Notes: generated by a model not told the origin, from the letters alone. A stretch of 64,000 bases of DNA from Hoeflea phototrophica DFL-43 (GCF_000154705.2 NZ_CM002917.1:3917853-3981852); one strand, 5' to 3'. Shown: positions 34,568-44,060, numbered from the stretch's first letter. Translations and numbers: made by a program.

Positions 34568-35728
34568 ATGACCATTGGCGATCAGCGCAGCCTGTTGGCT
34601 CTCAATTGCGGCTCCTCTTCGATCAAGTTCGCACTGTTCACGCCAGGGCTTGAACGAACACTCTCAGGCCTGATTGAGGCCATCGGCCGGGGGCAGACAC
34701 CACGGCTCAGTATATCAGGAGAGGAAGCACGGCAATTTGGCGCGACTGACCAAGGCCATGCCGACCTGCTTCCAAGACTGATCAATGACATCATATTGCC
34801 CCATGCAGGCCAGATTACCGGTATCGGCCACCGTGTTGTCCATGGCGGCGAAAGGTTTGGCGCGCCGGTTCGCATCGATGTGGCAACCAGGCAGGCCATC
34901 GCCGAACTGGCACCGCTTGCGCCCGGCCATCAGCCTCACAACCTCGCAGGCATCGATGCAGCCGCCGCAGCACTGCCCGGCGTCGGACAAGTGGCCTGCT
35001 TCGACACCGCGTTCCACACCACGGTGTCAGCGGTGCGCCGTGAAATGCCCCTGCCCCGAAGCTACGCCCGGCAGGGGCTTCTGCGCTACGGCTTTCACGG
35101 GCTGTCCTATCAGCATGTGGCTGCAAGCCTGCCCGCGCTTGGACTGTCCCAGGGACGGGTGATCGCCTGTCACCTGGGCAATGGCTCCTCGATCTGCGCC
35201 ATGATGGATGGCCGCAGCGCCTGGACGTCGATGGGTTTCACCCCGCTCGACGGCCTGATGATGGGCCAGCGTCCGGGCAGGCTCGACCCCGGCGCGGTTC
35301 TATGGCTTGTTGACCAGCACCAGGGCGACACCGCCACCGTGAACAGTTTGCTCAACAAGCAAAGCGGGCTTTCCGGCGTTTCCGGATTGTCAGGCGACAT
35401 GCGCACCCTGCTGGCAAGTGATTCCGCCGATGCAGCCTTCGCAATCGAGATGTTTGTCGACAGGCTGGTGCAGGAAATCGGAACCGCCGCGGCAAGCATC
35501 GGTGGTTGTGACGCCATCGTTTTTTCCGGCGGCATCGGCGAAAACGCGGCCCCGATCCGCGACAGGACACTCGAGTGTCTCAGCTGGCTCGGTTTTGATT
35601 GCGATCCCGAGGCGAACAAAGCTGCGGCGCAATGCATCACCACGCCAGACAGCTCACGCCACGCCTACATCATCGCGGCCGACGAGGAGCATGTGATCGC
35701 CGAAGCCGTGGCGCGAATGCTCGGTTGA
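34568..35728 (+). CDS. ackA: Acetate kinase
   Basis: A 386-residue acetokinase that interconverts acetyl phosphate plus ADP and acetate plus ATP. Motifs: LLALNCGSSSIKFALF at the N-terminus, GHRVVHGGERF, ACFDTAFHTT (catalytic Asp), RYGFHGLSYQHV, IACHLGNGSSICAM, DMRTLL and VFSGGIGENAAPIRDR. The length is normal. No pta or phosphoketolase gene is adjacent, so the source of acetyl phosphate is not visible. It is divergent from the BMP operon and convergent with the nqr cluster. Confidence 0.95.
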   Translation: MTIGDQRSLLALNCGSSSIKFALFTPGLERTLSGLIEAIGRGQTPRLSISGEEARQFGATDQGHADLLPRLINDIILPHAGQITGIGHRVVHGGERFGAPVRIDVATRQAIAELAPLAPGHQPHNLAGIDAAAAALPGVGQVACFDTAFHTTVSAVRREMPLPRSYARQGLLRYGFHGLSYQHVAASLPALGLSQGRVIACHLGNGSSICAMMDGRSAWTSMGFTPLDGLMMGQRPGRLDPGAVLWLVDQHQGDTATVNSLLNKQSGLSGVSGLSGDMRTLLASDSADAAFAIEMFVDRLVQEIGTAAASIGGCDAIVFSGGIGENAAPIRDRTLECLSWLGFDCDPEANKAAAQCITTPDSSRHAYIIAADEEHVIAEAVARMLG

Positions 35729-35747
35729 AACACACGCATGACCTTGG

Positions 35748-36146
35748 TTACTGCCAATTGCCGGCCAGGGCTTCGAGCAGGTCTGATCGGCTGATCTGGC
35801 CGACAAGGCGTCCCTCCGACATCACCGGAAACCGCCTGAACGAACTTGCGAGAAAGGCTTCCGCAGCCTCTATCAGGTCGAGTTCGGCGTCGAGCGTCTG
35901 CACCTCTGTCGACATGTAGCTTACTACCGTATCACCCCACTCACGATAGTAGCTCGCATGCAGCGCTGCCTTCAGACAGTCCTTCTTTGACAAGACCCCG
36001 ACCAGATGCCCGGTGCGATCAACCACCGGCGCACCGGAGATGCGGTGGTCAATCAGCATGTGCATCGCCCGGTTTATCTCCATCTCGGGCGCCAGCGTAA
36101 TCAGCTCAGTGGTCATGTAGCTCTTGATCCGAGGACGTCCGGTCAT
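35748..36146 (-). CDS. CBS-pair protein at the end of the nqr operon
   Basis: A 132-residue protein made of two CBS domains and little else: YMTTELITLAPEMEINRAM with GVLSKKDCLKA, then YMSTEVQTLDAELDLIEAA with GQISRSDLLEAL. CBS pairs bind adenosine nucleotides and act as energy sensors. The start at 36146 has GGGAG upstream and overlaps the nqrM stop by ATGA, so it is translated as part of the nqr operon. A regulatory role on the complex is inferred from this linkage; I know of no CBS protein established as an NQR component. Confidence 0.88.
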   Translation of the reverse strand: MTGRPRIKSYMTTELITLAPEMEINRAMHMLIDHRISGAPVVDRTGHLVGVLSKKDCLKAALHASYYREWGDTVVSYMSTEVQTLDAELDLIEAAEAFLASSFRRFPVMSEGRLVGQISRSDLLEALAGNWQ

Positions 36147-36304
36147 TGGCCATCTCCCTTGCGGCATCCGCTGCAGGAGAGCCCCTTGGCGCAGGCAAGC
36201 CCGCCGCAAGACCCCTTGAGCGGCGGCCGGCCGAACATAACCCCGATGCCAAGCCCGGCGAGAGAGAGCCCGATCAGGCCAAATGCAAGCAGAAAAGTTC
36301 CCAT
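36143..36304 (-). CDS. nqrM: NqrM, Na+-NQR maturation factor
   Basis: A 53-residue protein too short for usual gene cut-offs. It has one N-terminal helix (MGTFLLAFGLIGLSLAGLGI), then GVMFGRPPLKGSCGG and a C-terminal cysteine cluster with four cysteines (positions 33, 38, 44 and 47). This is the pattern of NqrM (DUF539), required for insertion of the Fe site between NqrD and NqrE. It lies 12 bases after apbE and overlaps the CBS gene by ATGA, as expected for the nqr operon. Confidence 0.92.
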   Translation of the reverse strand: MGTFLLAFGLIGLSLAGLGIGVMFGRPPLKGSCGGLACAKGLSCSGCRKGDGQ

Positions 36305-36316
36305 ACCCTCGCGCTC

Positions 36317-37294
36317 CTAAGCCAAAATATGGCGGTCAAAATCCACCGTCATGGTTTCACGCCAGCCATCACCATCCTGATTGAGGAACAGGGCCGAAAT
36401 TCCGTTCTCCTCCGCAAACACCGGCCCTGTATCCGGGCCCATCACCATCAGCGCCGTCGCCAGCGCATCCGCGCGCATGGCCGTCTGCGCCAGGACCGAA
36501 ACAGAGGCTGGAGCGGCATTCACCGAACGCCAGGCCCGGGGCTCGATGAGATGTGTCAGACCGTTGGCACCGAACTCAATACCCTGCTGGCCGGTTCCGG
36601 AGGTTGCCAAAGCCAATCCACCGGGTTCGATCACGCTGTAAACCGCACCCGCCGGACCATCCGGCCTTGCGATTCCGGCACGCCAGGCTCTTCCTTCCGG
36701 ATGTTCGCCAAGAGCGCGAACCTCGCCTCCGAGCTCCGCAAATGCCGAGGCAATCCCGATCCAGACCAACTCTTCGATAATCCGGTCCAGCGCATACCCC
36801 TTGGCTATCCCGCACAGATCAAGCGTCAAGCCGGAGGCTGATTTTCGCAGCCCTTCCGCCCCGGCTGCGATATCACCGGGCAGCCCCCGCGCACCGCTGA
36901 TCGGTCCAAAGCCAAGACGGCCTACAAGCGGACCAACGGTGGGATCAAATGCGCCGCCTGTGACCTGCGATATCCTGAGAGCTTCAGACGCGACAACAGC
37001 AAGATGCCTTGAGCACCGCTGCCAGTTGGCCGCGTTCGACCGGTTGAACCGGGACAACTCGGATTGCGCCAGATAGGGCGACATCGCCATGTCGGTCTCG
37101 GCAACGATTGCAGCCACCAGTGCGCGCACCTGCCTGGCATCGGCTGCCGCCGGCACGACCACACGCCAGCTGCTCCCAAAGGCTCGACCACTGAGTGTCG
37201 TGACACCAGCATAAGCAGGCGATCTGCCAAGTCCGGAGGCAACGGCGCCCACTGTTGCAATCGAGAACAAGAAGCTGCGGCGTGTGATGCGCAT
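36317..37294 (-). CDS. apbE: FAD:protein FMN transferase
   Basis: A 325-residue ApbE. A Tat-like signal (MRITRRSFLFSIATVGAVASG) exports it. The core shows GRAFGSSWRVVVP, MSPYLAQSELSRFN, GGAFDPTVGPLVGRLGFG, LTLDLCGIAKGYALDRI (FAD-binding and Mg site), ATSGTGQQGIEFGANGLTHLIEPR and AMRADALATALMVMG. It attaches FMN to threonine residues in NqrC and normally NqrB. It lies between nqrF and nqrM. As the NqrB here lacks the usual attachment threonine, NqrC may be its only target in this complex. Confidence 0.94.
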   Translation of the reverse strand: MRITRRSFLFSIATVGAVASGLGRSPAYAGVTTLSGRAFGSSWRVVVPAAADARQVRALVAAIVAETDMAMSPYLAQSELSRFNRSNAANWQRCSRHLAVVASEALRISQVTGGAFDPTVGPLVGRLGFGPISGARGLPGDIAAGAEGLRKSASGLTLDLCGIAKGYALDRIIEELVWIGIASAFAELGGEVRALGEHPEGRAWRAGIARPDGPAGAVYSVIEPGGLALATSGTGQQGIEFGANGLTHLIEPRAWRSVNAAPASVSVLAQTAMRADALATALMVMGPDTGPVFAEENGISALFLNQDGDGWRETMTVDFDRHILA

Positions 37295-37297
37295 GGC

Positions 37298-38518
37298 TCA
37301 GACTCCGAAATCGTCGGTGAAGATGTGAGATGGATCGACGCCGGCATCATCAAGCATCGCCAGCACCGCGCGGATCATCAATGGCGGGCCGCACAGATAA
37401 TACTCGCAGGCTTCCGGCGCCGGGTGATCGCGCAGATAGTCCTCCCAGGCGATCATGTGAACAAAACCGCTGCGGCCTGACCAATGGTCCTCGGGCCGCG
37501 GATCCGACAACGCGACCGTCCAGCTGAAATTCTGATGAGCCTCCGCCAGACTGTCGAACTCCTCCTGATAGGGAAGGTCGGCCTTGTTGCGTGCGCCATA
37601 CCAATAGCTGATGCGGCGACCGCTCTTAACACGCTCGAGCTGGTCGAAAATAATCGCCCGCAACGGCGCCATGCCAACGCCACCTCCGATGAACACCATC
37701 TCGGCCTCACCCTGCTGCGCACGGAAGCTGCCGAAGGGTCCCGAAACATCCACCCGGTCACCAGGCTTGAGCGCAAACAGCCAGGAGGAAACGATGCCCG
37801 GCGGTGCGTCCGGCACCGAAGGTGGCGGCAGTGCCAGCCGGATATTGAGCACGATCCGCCCGGCTTCGGTGTCCTCGGGACGGTTCGACACGGAGTAGGC
37901 CCGCGTCACATCCTCAGCACTGGTGACCTTGAGCGAACGCAATGTCGCCCAGACAGCCTTGTGCGCCTCGGGGACATCTATCCGGGAGTAGTCACACTCG
38001 AAAGCCGGCGCGGTGACCTGCACGAAGGAACCAGCCTCGATCCCGACACTCATGCCCTCGGGTTGCCGCAGCACGATTTCGCGGATCAGGGGCGTGAGCG
38101 CGCGCACGGTTTCGACCTTGCAGACGAAGCTCTCAGCCGCCATCAGATCATTGTCGACCTCAACCTGAAGATCGCCGCGAAGCACCACCTGACACGCCAG
38201 ATGAACACCGTCTCGCAGGTCCGATTTGGTCAGCCTTGCGGTTTCGGTCGGCAATGGCGGTGCACCGCCATCAACGATTTTGACCTTGCACAGCCCGCAT
38301 GTCCCGGCGCCGGCGCAGGCCGACGGCACCAGAATGCCATTGTCGTTCAGTGCTGCCAGCAGCTTTGTCCCGGTCCGGGTCTCCAACTCGGTCGAGCGGT
38401 TGACGGTCAGAGTCGCGGGACGCGAGGGGGAAAGAACCGAACGCGCCAGCATCACCGTCAACGCCAGCGCCAGCACAATCAGGGTCAGCAGCAATGTGCC
38501 CAGAACAATCTCGGTCAT
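37298..38518 (-). CDS. nqrF: Na+-NQR subunit F, NADH dehydrogenase
   Basis: A 406-residue subunit with one N-terminal membrane helix ([19 protein letters not shown]), a 2Fe-2S ferredoxin domain with ligands in [14 protein letters not shown] and LACQVVL, then a ferredoxin-reductase domain: RAYSVSN for [13 protein letters not shown] for NADH and [13 protein letters not shown] near the end. It oxidises NADH and passes electrons into the complex. The length is typical. It overlaps nqrE by 4 bases. Confidence 0.97.
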   Translation of the reverse strand: MTEIVLGTLLLTLIVLALALTVMLARSVLSPSRPATLTVNRSTELETRTGTKLLAALNDNGILVPSACAGAGTCGLCKVKIVDGGAPPLPTETARLTKSDLRDGVHLACQVVLRGDLQVEVDNDLMAAESFVCKVETVRALTPLIREIVLRQPEGMSVGIEAGSFVQVTAPAFECDYSRIDVPEAHKAVWATLRSLKVTSAEDVTRAYSVSNRPEDTEAGRIVLNIRLALPPPSVPDAPPGIVSSWLFALKPGDRVDVSGPFGSFRAQQGEAEMVFIGGGVGMAPLRAIIFDQLERVKSGRRISYWYGARNKADLPYQEEFDSLAEAHQNFSWTVALSDPRPEDHWSGRSGFVHMIAWEDYLRDHPAPEACEYYLCGPPLMIRAVLAMLDDAGVDPSHIFTDDFGV

Positions 38519-39114
38519 GGCGTCACCGCCGCGAATGCGGAAAAGCCGAGCGACATCAGACCGGTCACGATGAAGGCGCTAGCCAGCCCTTCCACACCCC
38601 GCGGCATATCGGAATATTTAAGCCGCTCCCGGATGGCTGCAAAGGTGACGATCGCCAACGCCCAGCCAAAGCCGCTGCCCAGACCATAGACCAGCGATTC
38701 CTGGAAATCATAGCGCCGCTCGACCATGAAGAGACTGCCCCCCAGGATCGCGCAGTTGACGGTGATCAGAGGCAGAAAGATTCCGAGTGCCCGGTAAAGC
38801 CGAGGCGCGAAGCGATCGAGTGTCATCTCGAGGATCTGCACCATGGCCGCGATCACACCGATGAAACTCACAAGCTTCAGAAATGTCAGATCCACATCGG
38901 GCAAACCTGCCCAGCCCCAGGCCCCCTCGATCAGCAGCAGGCTGAAGATCAGATAATTCACCGGAACCGTGATCGCCTGAACCACGATGACCGCAAGCCC
39001 CAGACCAAGCGCCGTCTCGACGCGCTTGGAAACGGCCAGAAAGGTGCATATCCCGAGGAAGAAGGAGAGCGCCAGATTCTCCTGAAAGACGGATTTGACA
39101 AGAATCTCGATCAT
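38515..39114 (-). CDS. nqrE: Na+-NQR subunit E
   Basis: A 199-residue membrane subunit with about six helices, homologous to NqrD/Rnf[23 protein letters not shown] with its conserved cysteine in the first helix, and [18 protein letters not shown] with the second cysteine, match the ligands of the intramembrane Fe centre shared with NqrD. Length and sequence are ordinary. The overlaps with nqrD and nqrF are 4 bases each. Confidence 0.95.
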   Translation of the reverse strand: MIEILVKSVFQENLALSFFLGICTFLAVSKRVETALGLGLAVIVVQAITVPVNYLIFSLLLIEGAWGWAGLPDVDLTFLKLVSFIGVIAAMVQILEMTLDRFAPRLYRALGIFLPLITVNCAILGGSLFMVERRYDFQESLVYGLGSGFGWALAIVTFAAIRERLKYSDMPRGVEGLASAFIVTGLMSLGFSAFAAVTP

Positions 39115-39764
39115 GGCCGCCGATCCTCGGGTTCATCCAACCGGAATTCAGGGCGCTCAGCCTGGTCGGGACGCCACACCCGCACCAGCCAGACAACAAG
39201 TCCCAGGATGAAGAATGCGCTCGGCGCAAGCTGCATCAGGCCCAATGGCTGAAACCAGCCACCCTCGGCAACCGTCAGAACCATTGGCACGCCCATCAGG
39301 GCGCCGGTGCCAAAGAACTCACGCAACGTGCCTACGCTGATCAGGATCAGGCTGTACCCCAGGCCGTTGCCAAGACCGTCGAGCACACTCGGAATTACAG
39401 GGTTGCGCATGGCAAAGGCTTCAGCCCGTCCAAGCACAAGACAATTGGTCACGATCAGGCCGACAAAAATCGACAAGCGCTTGCTCATTTCAAACATGAA
39501 GGCCTGGAGAAACTGGTCGATGACGATGACGATCGACGCCACGATGGTGATCTGCACGATAAGCCGGATCGAGGGCGGTATGTGATTGCGCATCAAGCTG
39601 ATCACCGCGCCCGACAGACACAGCACGATCGTAAGGGCAACCGACATGGTCAGCGCTGTTGACAACGTGGTGGTCACCGCCAGCGCCGAGCAGATCCCGA
39701 GGATCTGCAGCGTGATCGGATTGTTGCCGATCAGCGGCGAGAACAGATGGTGCCTCAATGACAT
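39111..39764 (-). CDS. nqrD: Na+-NQR subunit D
   Basis: A 217-residue membrane subunit with about six helices. [23 protein letters not shown] and [20 protein letters not shown] carry the conserved cysteines that, with NqrE, ligate the Fe centre. The ATG at 39764 ([10 protein letters not shown]) is used; the open frame extends 62 codons upstream into nqrC sequence and is rejected. It starts one base after the nqrC stop. Confidence 0.95.
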   Translation of the reverse strand: MSLRHHLFSPLIGNNPITLQILGICSALAVTTTLSTALTMSVALTIVLCLSGAVISLMRNHIPPSIRLIVQITIVASIVIVIDQFLQAFMFEMSKRLSIFVGLIVTNCLVLGRAEAFAMRNPVIPSVLDGLGNGLGYSLILISVGTLREFFGTGALMGVPMVLTVAEGGWFQPLGLMQLAPSAFFILGLVVWLVRVWRPDQAERPEFRLDEPEDRRP

Positions 39765-39765
39765 C

Positions 39766-40566
39766 TTACAGGCCCTCTTCTTCAAGACGCGCAAGGAAGG
39801 GGCCGAACCCGTCTTCACCAAGCCAGAACCGGAGCAAATTGGTGATGCCGTCGCTGGTTCTGGTTGCCCCGGAAATCCCGTCCACTTCATAGGGTGTCGA
39901 AGCACCGCCACGCACGAGCTCGATGCGAAGGACACCATCTCCGTCGGCAATCATCTTGCCTGGCCATTGCGCCAGGAACTCCGGTTCCTCGATGCGGGCA
40001 CCAAATCCGGGCGTGTCGCCCTGCTCGACAATTGCCAGTGCTGCAACGGTGTTGAGATCCGCCTCCAGCGCGAGGGCCGCGCGAATGGTGGATTGATACC
40101 CCGCACCATAGACCGGCAGCACAACCAGCATCAGCTCCCCCTCCTTGGCGAGCAGATAGACCGGTGACTGCCTGGCACGCCGTTTGATCCCGGCGAGATC
40201 GGCCTCCGGCGCCAGCGCAACACTCGCATCCGGGTCCTGCAACGCAGCATCAAGATCGAAGTCAGCGCTGTCTGTGCCGGTGGCAAAGCTGCCGTCATCG
40301 AGATTGACCAGACGGGTTTCAAGCGTATCGACACCGCTTTCAAGCATCAGCTCCCGCATGGCAGGAAGTGTATCGAGCATCCGGTCCAGCCGCGCCTGAC
40401 GCTCGGCAGCGCGATTGGCCTCCTGATAGGGTTTGAGCGTGACCGCAGTCACCGACACTGCAGCCGCACTGAACAGCGCGACCAGGATTGCCATGCCGAT
40501 GATTTTGACCCGGTCATCATTGGGTCGGGCAAAAAAACCTCGGATTGGAGCAAACGGATCAGCCAT
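39766..40566 (-). CDS. nqrC: Na+-NQR subunit C, covalent FMN subunit
   Basis: A 266-residue subunit with one N-terminal helix ([23 protein letters not shown]) and a periplasmic flavin domain. The FMN attachment motif [10 protein letters not shown] is intact at about residue 241, with the threonine to which ApbE links FMN. The start at 40566 has GGAGGG seven bases upstream and overlaps the nqrB end by 8 bases. The length is normal. Confidence 0.95.
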   Translation of the reverse strand: MADPFAPIRGFFARPNDDRVKIIGMAILVALFSAAAVSVTAVTLKPYQEANRAAERQARLDRMLDTLPAMRELMLESGVDTLETRLVNLDDGSFATGTDSADFDLDAALQDPDASVALAPEADLAGIKRRARQSPVYLLAKEGELMLVVLPVYGAGYQSTIRAALALEADLNTVAALAIVEQGDTPGFGARIEEPEFLAQWPGKMIADGDGVLRIELVRGGASTPYEVDGISGATRTSDGITNLLRFWLGEDGFGPFLARLEEEGL

Positions 40567-41377
40567 TCTTGACCCTCCGGTGCCGGACGTTCCATTCCAC
40601 AACCAGATAGTCGATCAGCGGTGCAAAAATACTTGCGAGCAGTGCCGCGAACACGATCGCGGTTGGAGACACCCCCGGTCCACTGATCGTGTCAAAAAGC
40701 ACGATCAAGCCACCCGCCAGGATGCCGTAGGCCCAACGGCCCGGATTGGTTGAGGCTGTCACAACCGGATCCCCAACCAGAAAAACCAGGCCAAAAGCGA
40801 TTCCAGCGCAGGTCTGCCAGGACCCCGATAGCCCGCCATCCCAAAGACCGGGCAAGATCACGACAAGTCCGGCTGTCAGAAGCACCCGCCACGATACCAA
40901 TCCGCCAACAAGCAGGACGAGAGCCCCCGGGATGACCGTCAGCCCGAGGCCTTGTCCGGCCCCTGAAAGCTGAACCCCCGGAAACGAAAAGACGAAAAAA
41001 CCCAGCGCCGCCGCTGCTGCAGAAAGGAAGCCGTAGCCCCGGCCACCAAACACCAGTTCGCCAAACACAACACCGAAGCTCACCGCCAGCGCCACTTGCC
41101 ACAACGCGGCATCCGCCGGTGCCATCACAGCGAAGATCAGAGCAACACTTGCGCCATGCCAACTCGGCGCCCGGCCTCGCAGCAGGGCGAAGGCAAGCTC
41201 CCAGCCCAGGCTGACGATCAGAGCCGCGATCAGCACCGCGAGTTGCCCCGCACCGCGCTCGAGCACAGTCACCGCGACCGGCGGCACAAGCGCAATCAGC
41301 TGAATCAGCGTAATCCCTGCCGGGGTCCATGACGGCCGTTGGAGCCGACGGCGCCGATCAAGAAGCCAGCCTGTCAT
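40559..41377 (-). CDS. nqrB: Variant, shortened Na+-NQR subunit B lacking the FMN-attachment loop
   Basis: A 272-residue membrane protein at the nqrB position. The C-terminal half matches NqrB well: ALWQVALAVSFGVVFGELVF, FGGRGYGFL, FLVGDPVVTASTNPGRWAYG and FAPLIDYLVVEWNVRHRR. Usual NqrB has about 410 residues. Here the N-terminal 60-80 residues are reduced. The segment between FFVFSFPGVQLSG and LVLLVGGLVSWR, which in ordinary NqrB holds about 60 residues with the SGAT flavinylation motif, is missing. The frame is intact and overlaps both neighbours, so this is not a recent truncation. How electrons pass through this subunit without covalent FMN is open. RnfD is an alternative label, but it also normally carries FMN. 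Confidence 0.88.
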   Translation of the reverse strand: MTGWLLDRRRRLQRPSWTPAGITLIQLIALVPPVAVTVLERGAGQLAVLIAALIVSLGWELAFALLRGRAPSWHGASVALIFAVMAPADAALWQVALAVSFGVVFGELVFGGRGYGFLSAAAAALGFFVFSFPGVQLSGAGQGLGLTVIPGALVLLVGGLVSWRVLLTAGLVVILPGLWDGGLSGSWQTCAGIAFGLVFLVGDPVVTASTNPGRWAYGILAGGLIVLFDTISGPGVSPTAIVFAALLASIFAPLIDYLVVEWNVRHRRVKNG

Positions 41378-42636
41378 GCGTCCTCCGCCAGTTCATCAAG
41401 CACATGCCGCAGCATCTGGCCGTAGTCGGCACCGCTGGTGGAAACCATCGAAAGGGCAGCGAGATCCTCTTCGGTCATTTCGAGACAACCAAGCTTTCGC
41501 GCGGCATCGCTATCACCGACACTCAAGGCACGCATCAACGGCACCACCGGCACACCAAAGCCCAGCGCCCGCTCAAGCGCCGCTGTTGGGATCAGTGCTG
41601 CGGGACTTTGCTGTGATGGAGAAAGCCAGGCCTTGAGGCCGCGATTGGGCGAAGCGCGGCGGGCTGGCGCGGCTTTGCAAAGCGTGACTTGCTGATGATA
41701 GCGCCCAAGCCATGCCGCTGGTCGGCCACTGACGGGAGACCCTGACACAACGGCAACATCCGGCTCTGCGTTTCCCGACCGGGTTTCTCCGGCAATCAAC
41801 TCGGTCAGACTTGCGCCGGCCAGGGTCCTGATCAGCCGCGGGCTGCTTGCCTGAGGGCCGGCCAGCGATATCACCCGTGTCGGGTTGACCACGCCGGTCT
41901 CAAGCCATTCTCCGATGGTTGCGACATCCTGATAGCCCACGGTCCAGACCATGCGCCCTGCTCGCACCGGATGCAGCCGGTGGATATGATGACCCGCAAG
42001 TCCGGTCAGCGGGCCTGAGGCAAATTGCGCAATGCGGATCCGGTCTTCAAGCCCGGACACCAGATCCTTTCCCGGCGGCTGGCACAGAAAAACCGGGCCT
42101 TCCGTCAAAAGCATCAGCGCCTTGATGCCCCGGCCGAACGCGTCCTCACGACCTTCGAGAACCACACCCGCATCAGGGGCTTGGGCATTGTCACCGGTCG
42201 CGGTCACAAAGATCGTATCCGCAACGGCGTCAGGCGTGGGGATTCGTCCGAAGGGCCGGGTTAGAAACGATGGCCACAACCCGGCAGCCAGGAGAGCGGC
42301 ACGCAGATCTGCAGCAGTGCCGGCATCCACAGAGGCAGGCTTGGGCGAGGCTGCGTGGCGCGCAAGCCGGATCACCAGCGCAGACAAGGTTCGCCGCGGA
42401 CCATAGGTGATCGACTCCACCGTACCGCTCACCGGAGCAGCGAAGACCACGTCCGGGTGGGAGCGATCATGAAAAACCGGTTGCCCCTGGAGCACCTCGC
42501 TTCCCTGCTCGCAAAGCATTTTCGGCCGAAGCCCGGGAACGTCTACCCCGAGAATCGCCACCCGGCCAATCTCCGCACCCGTCCTTATGCTCTGCACAGG
42601 CGCAACGGCGCGTTCTGTCTTGAACCATGGAAACAC
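41374..42636 (-). CDS. nqrA: Na+-NQR subunit A
   Basis: A 420-residue cytoplasmic-side subunit, first gene of the operon. IGRVAILGVDVPGLRPKMLCEQGSEV and FAAPVSGTVESITYGPRR form the N-terminal barrel-sandwich part. DNAQAPDAGVVLEGREDAF, HPVRAGRMVWTVGYQDVATIG and RVISLAGPQASSPRLIRT are NqrA landmarks. The start codon is GTG at 42636, with AGGGG seven bases upstream; no better ATG exists. NqrA is usually about 447 residues, so this is slightly short. Promoter control is probably through the FNR-type box at 42736. Confidence 0.92.
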   Translation of the reverse strand: MFPWFKTERAVAPVQSIRTGAEIGRVAILGVDVPGLRPKMLCEQGSEVLQGQPVFHDRSHPDVVFAAPVSGTVESITYGPRRTLSALVIRLARHAASPKPASVDAGTAADLRAALLAAGLWPSFLTRPFGRIPTPDAVADTIFVTATGDNAQAPDAGVVLEGREDAFGRGIKALMLLTEGPVFLCQPPGKDLVSGLEDRIRIAQFASGPLTGLAGHHIHRLHPVRAGRMVWTVGYQDVATIGEWLETGVVNPTRVISLAGPQASSPRLIRTLAGASLTELIAGETRSGNAEPDVAVVSGSPVSGRPAAWLGRYHQQVTLCKAAPARRASPNRGLKAWLSPSQQSPAALIPTAALERALGFGVPVVPLMRALSVGDSDAARKLGCLEMTEEDLAALSMVSTSGADYGQMLRHVLDELAEDA

Positions 42637-42735
42637 GAATGACCCCTAGTCTCGCTGCAGAAGGGCCGCCACAGCATTTGTGTGATGCCTGGCACCCAAA
42701 CTGTGCCGACACTAGCAGGGTGAAAACAACACGCG

Positions 42736-42749
42736 TTGAGCGAGATCAA
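42736..42749. promoter_or_regulatory. FNR/FixK-type box in the nqrA-cytochrome divergent promoter
   Basis: TTGAGCGAGATCAA matches the FNR/FixK consensus TTGAT-N4-ATCAA at nine of ten defined positions (TTGA-N6-TCAA complete). It lies about 95-100 bases from the starts of both nqrA and the pentaheme cytochrome gene, a natural place for oxygen-dependent control of the pair. Confidence 0.65.
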
Positions 42750-42843
42750 TGCGGCAGACGGCAACCAGCGCCATAGTGATTGGGTGAAACTGCATCCAGA
42801 CATGCCGGATACATCAATCTGACTAAACCACTGGAGGTCCACC

Positions 42844-43938
42844 TTGCCTATTTTCCGAAACAGCTTCTTAGCCTTGGGCGTCGTTTTCTGCGCCTCTTTG
42901 GCCACACCAGCAGCACAAGCCCAGGATCAGTCGCCACTCACGTCAATCGTGGAAGACTGGATCGCATCGCCACACGGCAACCGGGCATCCGAGTCCTTCA
43001 TACACTGGAACGCTGATGGCGCCGTCCCCGAGAACTGCGCCACATGCCACTCCGGCCCCGGGCTGATGGATTTTCTTGGCGCTGACGGATCCATGGCCGG
43101 CAAGGTGGATGCTCCCGCACCGACCGGATCGCCAATTGATTGCGTGGCCTGCCACAACAAGGCCGCCAGCGAAATCGAGCAAATCACATTCCCCTCCGGA
43201 GAGATGGTGACCGAAACCGGTTCCTCGGCGATCTGCATGGTTTGCCACCAGGGCCGTGCATCAGCCGATGCAGTCAACGCGGCTGTCGACGGGATGGATG
43301 ACGACGTCATCAATGGCGATCTGGGTTTCATCAATGTCCATTACAGCGCTGCAGCCGCCACCCTGTTTGGTGGCATTGTGCGCGGTGGCTATCAGTATGA
43401 CGGCAAGGTCTATGCCGAAAAATTTGCCCATGTGCCGGACTTCAACTCCTGCACGACCTGTCACGAGCCTCACACCACAAAGACTGTTGCGATCGATCAG
43501 TGCACCACCTGCCACGAGGACATCGACACTGCGCGGGCCATTCGGACAACTCCGGGTGATTTTGACGGAGATGGTGACGCAAGCGAAGGCATCAGCGCCG
43601 AGATTGCCACCTTGCACGACAAGCTCGGCGACGCGATCACGCTTTACGGATCAGAGCTCGCAGGCCAACCCATCGTCTACGACTCTCATGCCTATCCCTA
43701 TTTTTTCAACGACACCAATGCAGACGGCACATCGAATGGCGATGAAGCCGCCTTCCCGAACAGATATCAGAGCTGGACACCGCGCCTGCTGCGTGCTGCG
43801 TACAATTATCAGTTCGTCTCCAAAGACTCTGGCGCCTATGCGCACAATCCGCGCTACGCCATGCAGATCCTGTACGACAGCCTCGAAGATCTGGCGGCCA
43901 GCACGGACGGTGACATGTCCGGCATGAATCGCCCTTAA
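42844..43938 (+). CDS. Secreted pentaheme c-type cytochrome
   Basis: A 364-residue periplasmic protein with a signal peptide (FLALGVVFCASLATPAAQAQ) and five CxxCH heme-binding motifs: CATCH, CVACH, CMVCH, CTTCH, CTTCH (about residues 66-220). The C-terminal 140 residues have no heme motif and contain acidic DFDGDGDAS and DTNADGTSNGDE stretches that resemble calcium-binding loops. The start is TTG with GGAGG six bases upstream; no usable ATG exists. It is divergent from the nqr operon across an FNR-type box. I recognise the general multiheme type but no characterised homologue. Heme count is seen; redox partners are inferred. Confidence 0.9.
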   Translation: MPIFRNSFLALGVVFCASLATPAAQAQDQSPLTSIVEDWIASPHGNRASESFIHWNADGAVPENCATCHSGPGLMDFLGADGSMAGKVDAPAPTGSPIDCVACHNKAASEIEQITFPSGEMVTETGSSAICMVCHQGRASADAVNAAVDGMDDDVINGDLGFINVHYSAAAATLFGGIVRGGYQYDGKVYAEKFAHVPDFNSCTTCHEPHTTKTVAIDQCTTCHEDIDTARAIRTTPGDFDGDGDASEGISAEIATLHDKLGDAITLYGSELAGQPIVYDSHAYPYFFNDTNADGTSNGDEAAFPNRYQSWTPRLLRAAYNYQFVSKDSGAYAHNPRYAMQILYDSLEDLAASTDGDMSGMNRP

Positions 43939-44060
43939 GCAATGCCCTTGAGCATCGTCAACCGAAGACCCCAGCCCGGAACCCTGACAGGCGTTCCGGG
44001 CTGTTGTTCTGGAAGGCAAGCACCGCAGCAGGATAAACAAGCCCCGGCCGGAAAAAACTG

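Noticed and set aside
37484..38689. 401-codon plus-strand frame antisense to nqrF
   Set aside because: It is a high-GC shadow of nqrF with no recognisable domain.
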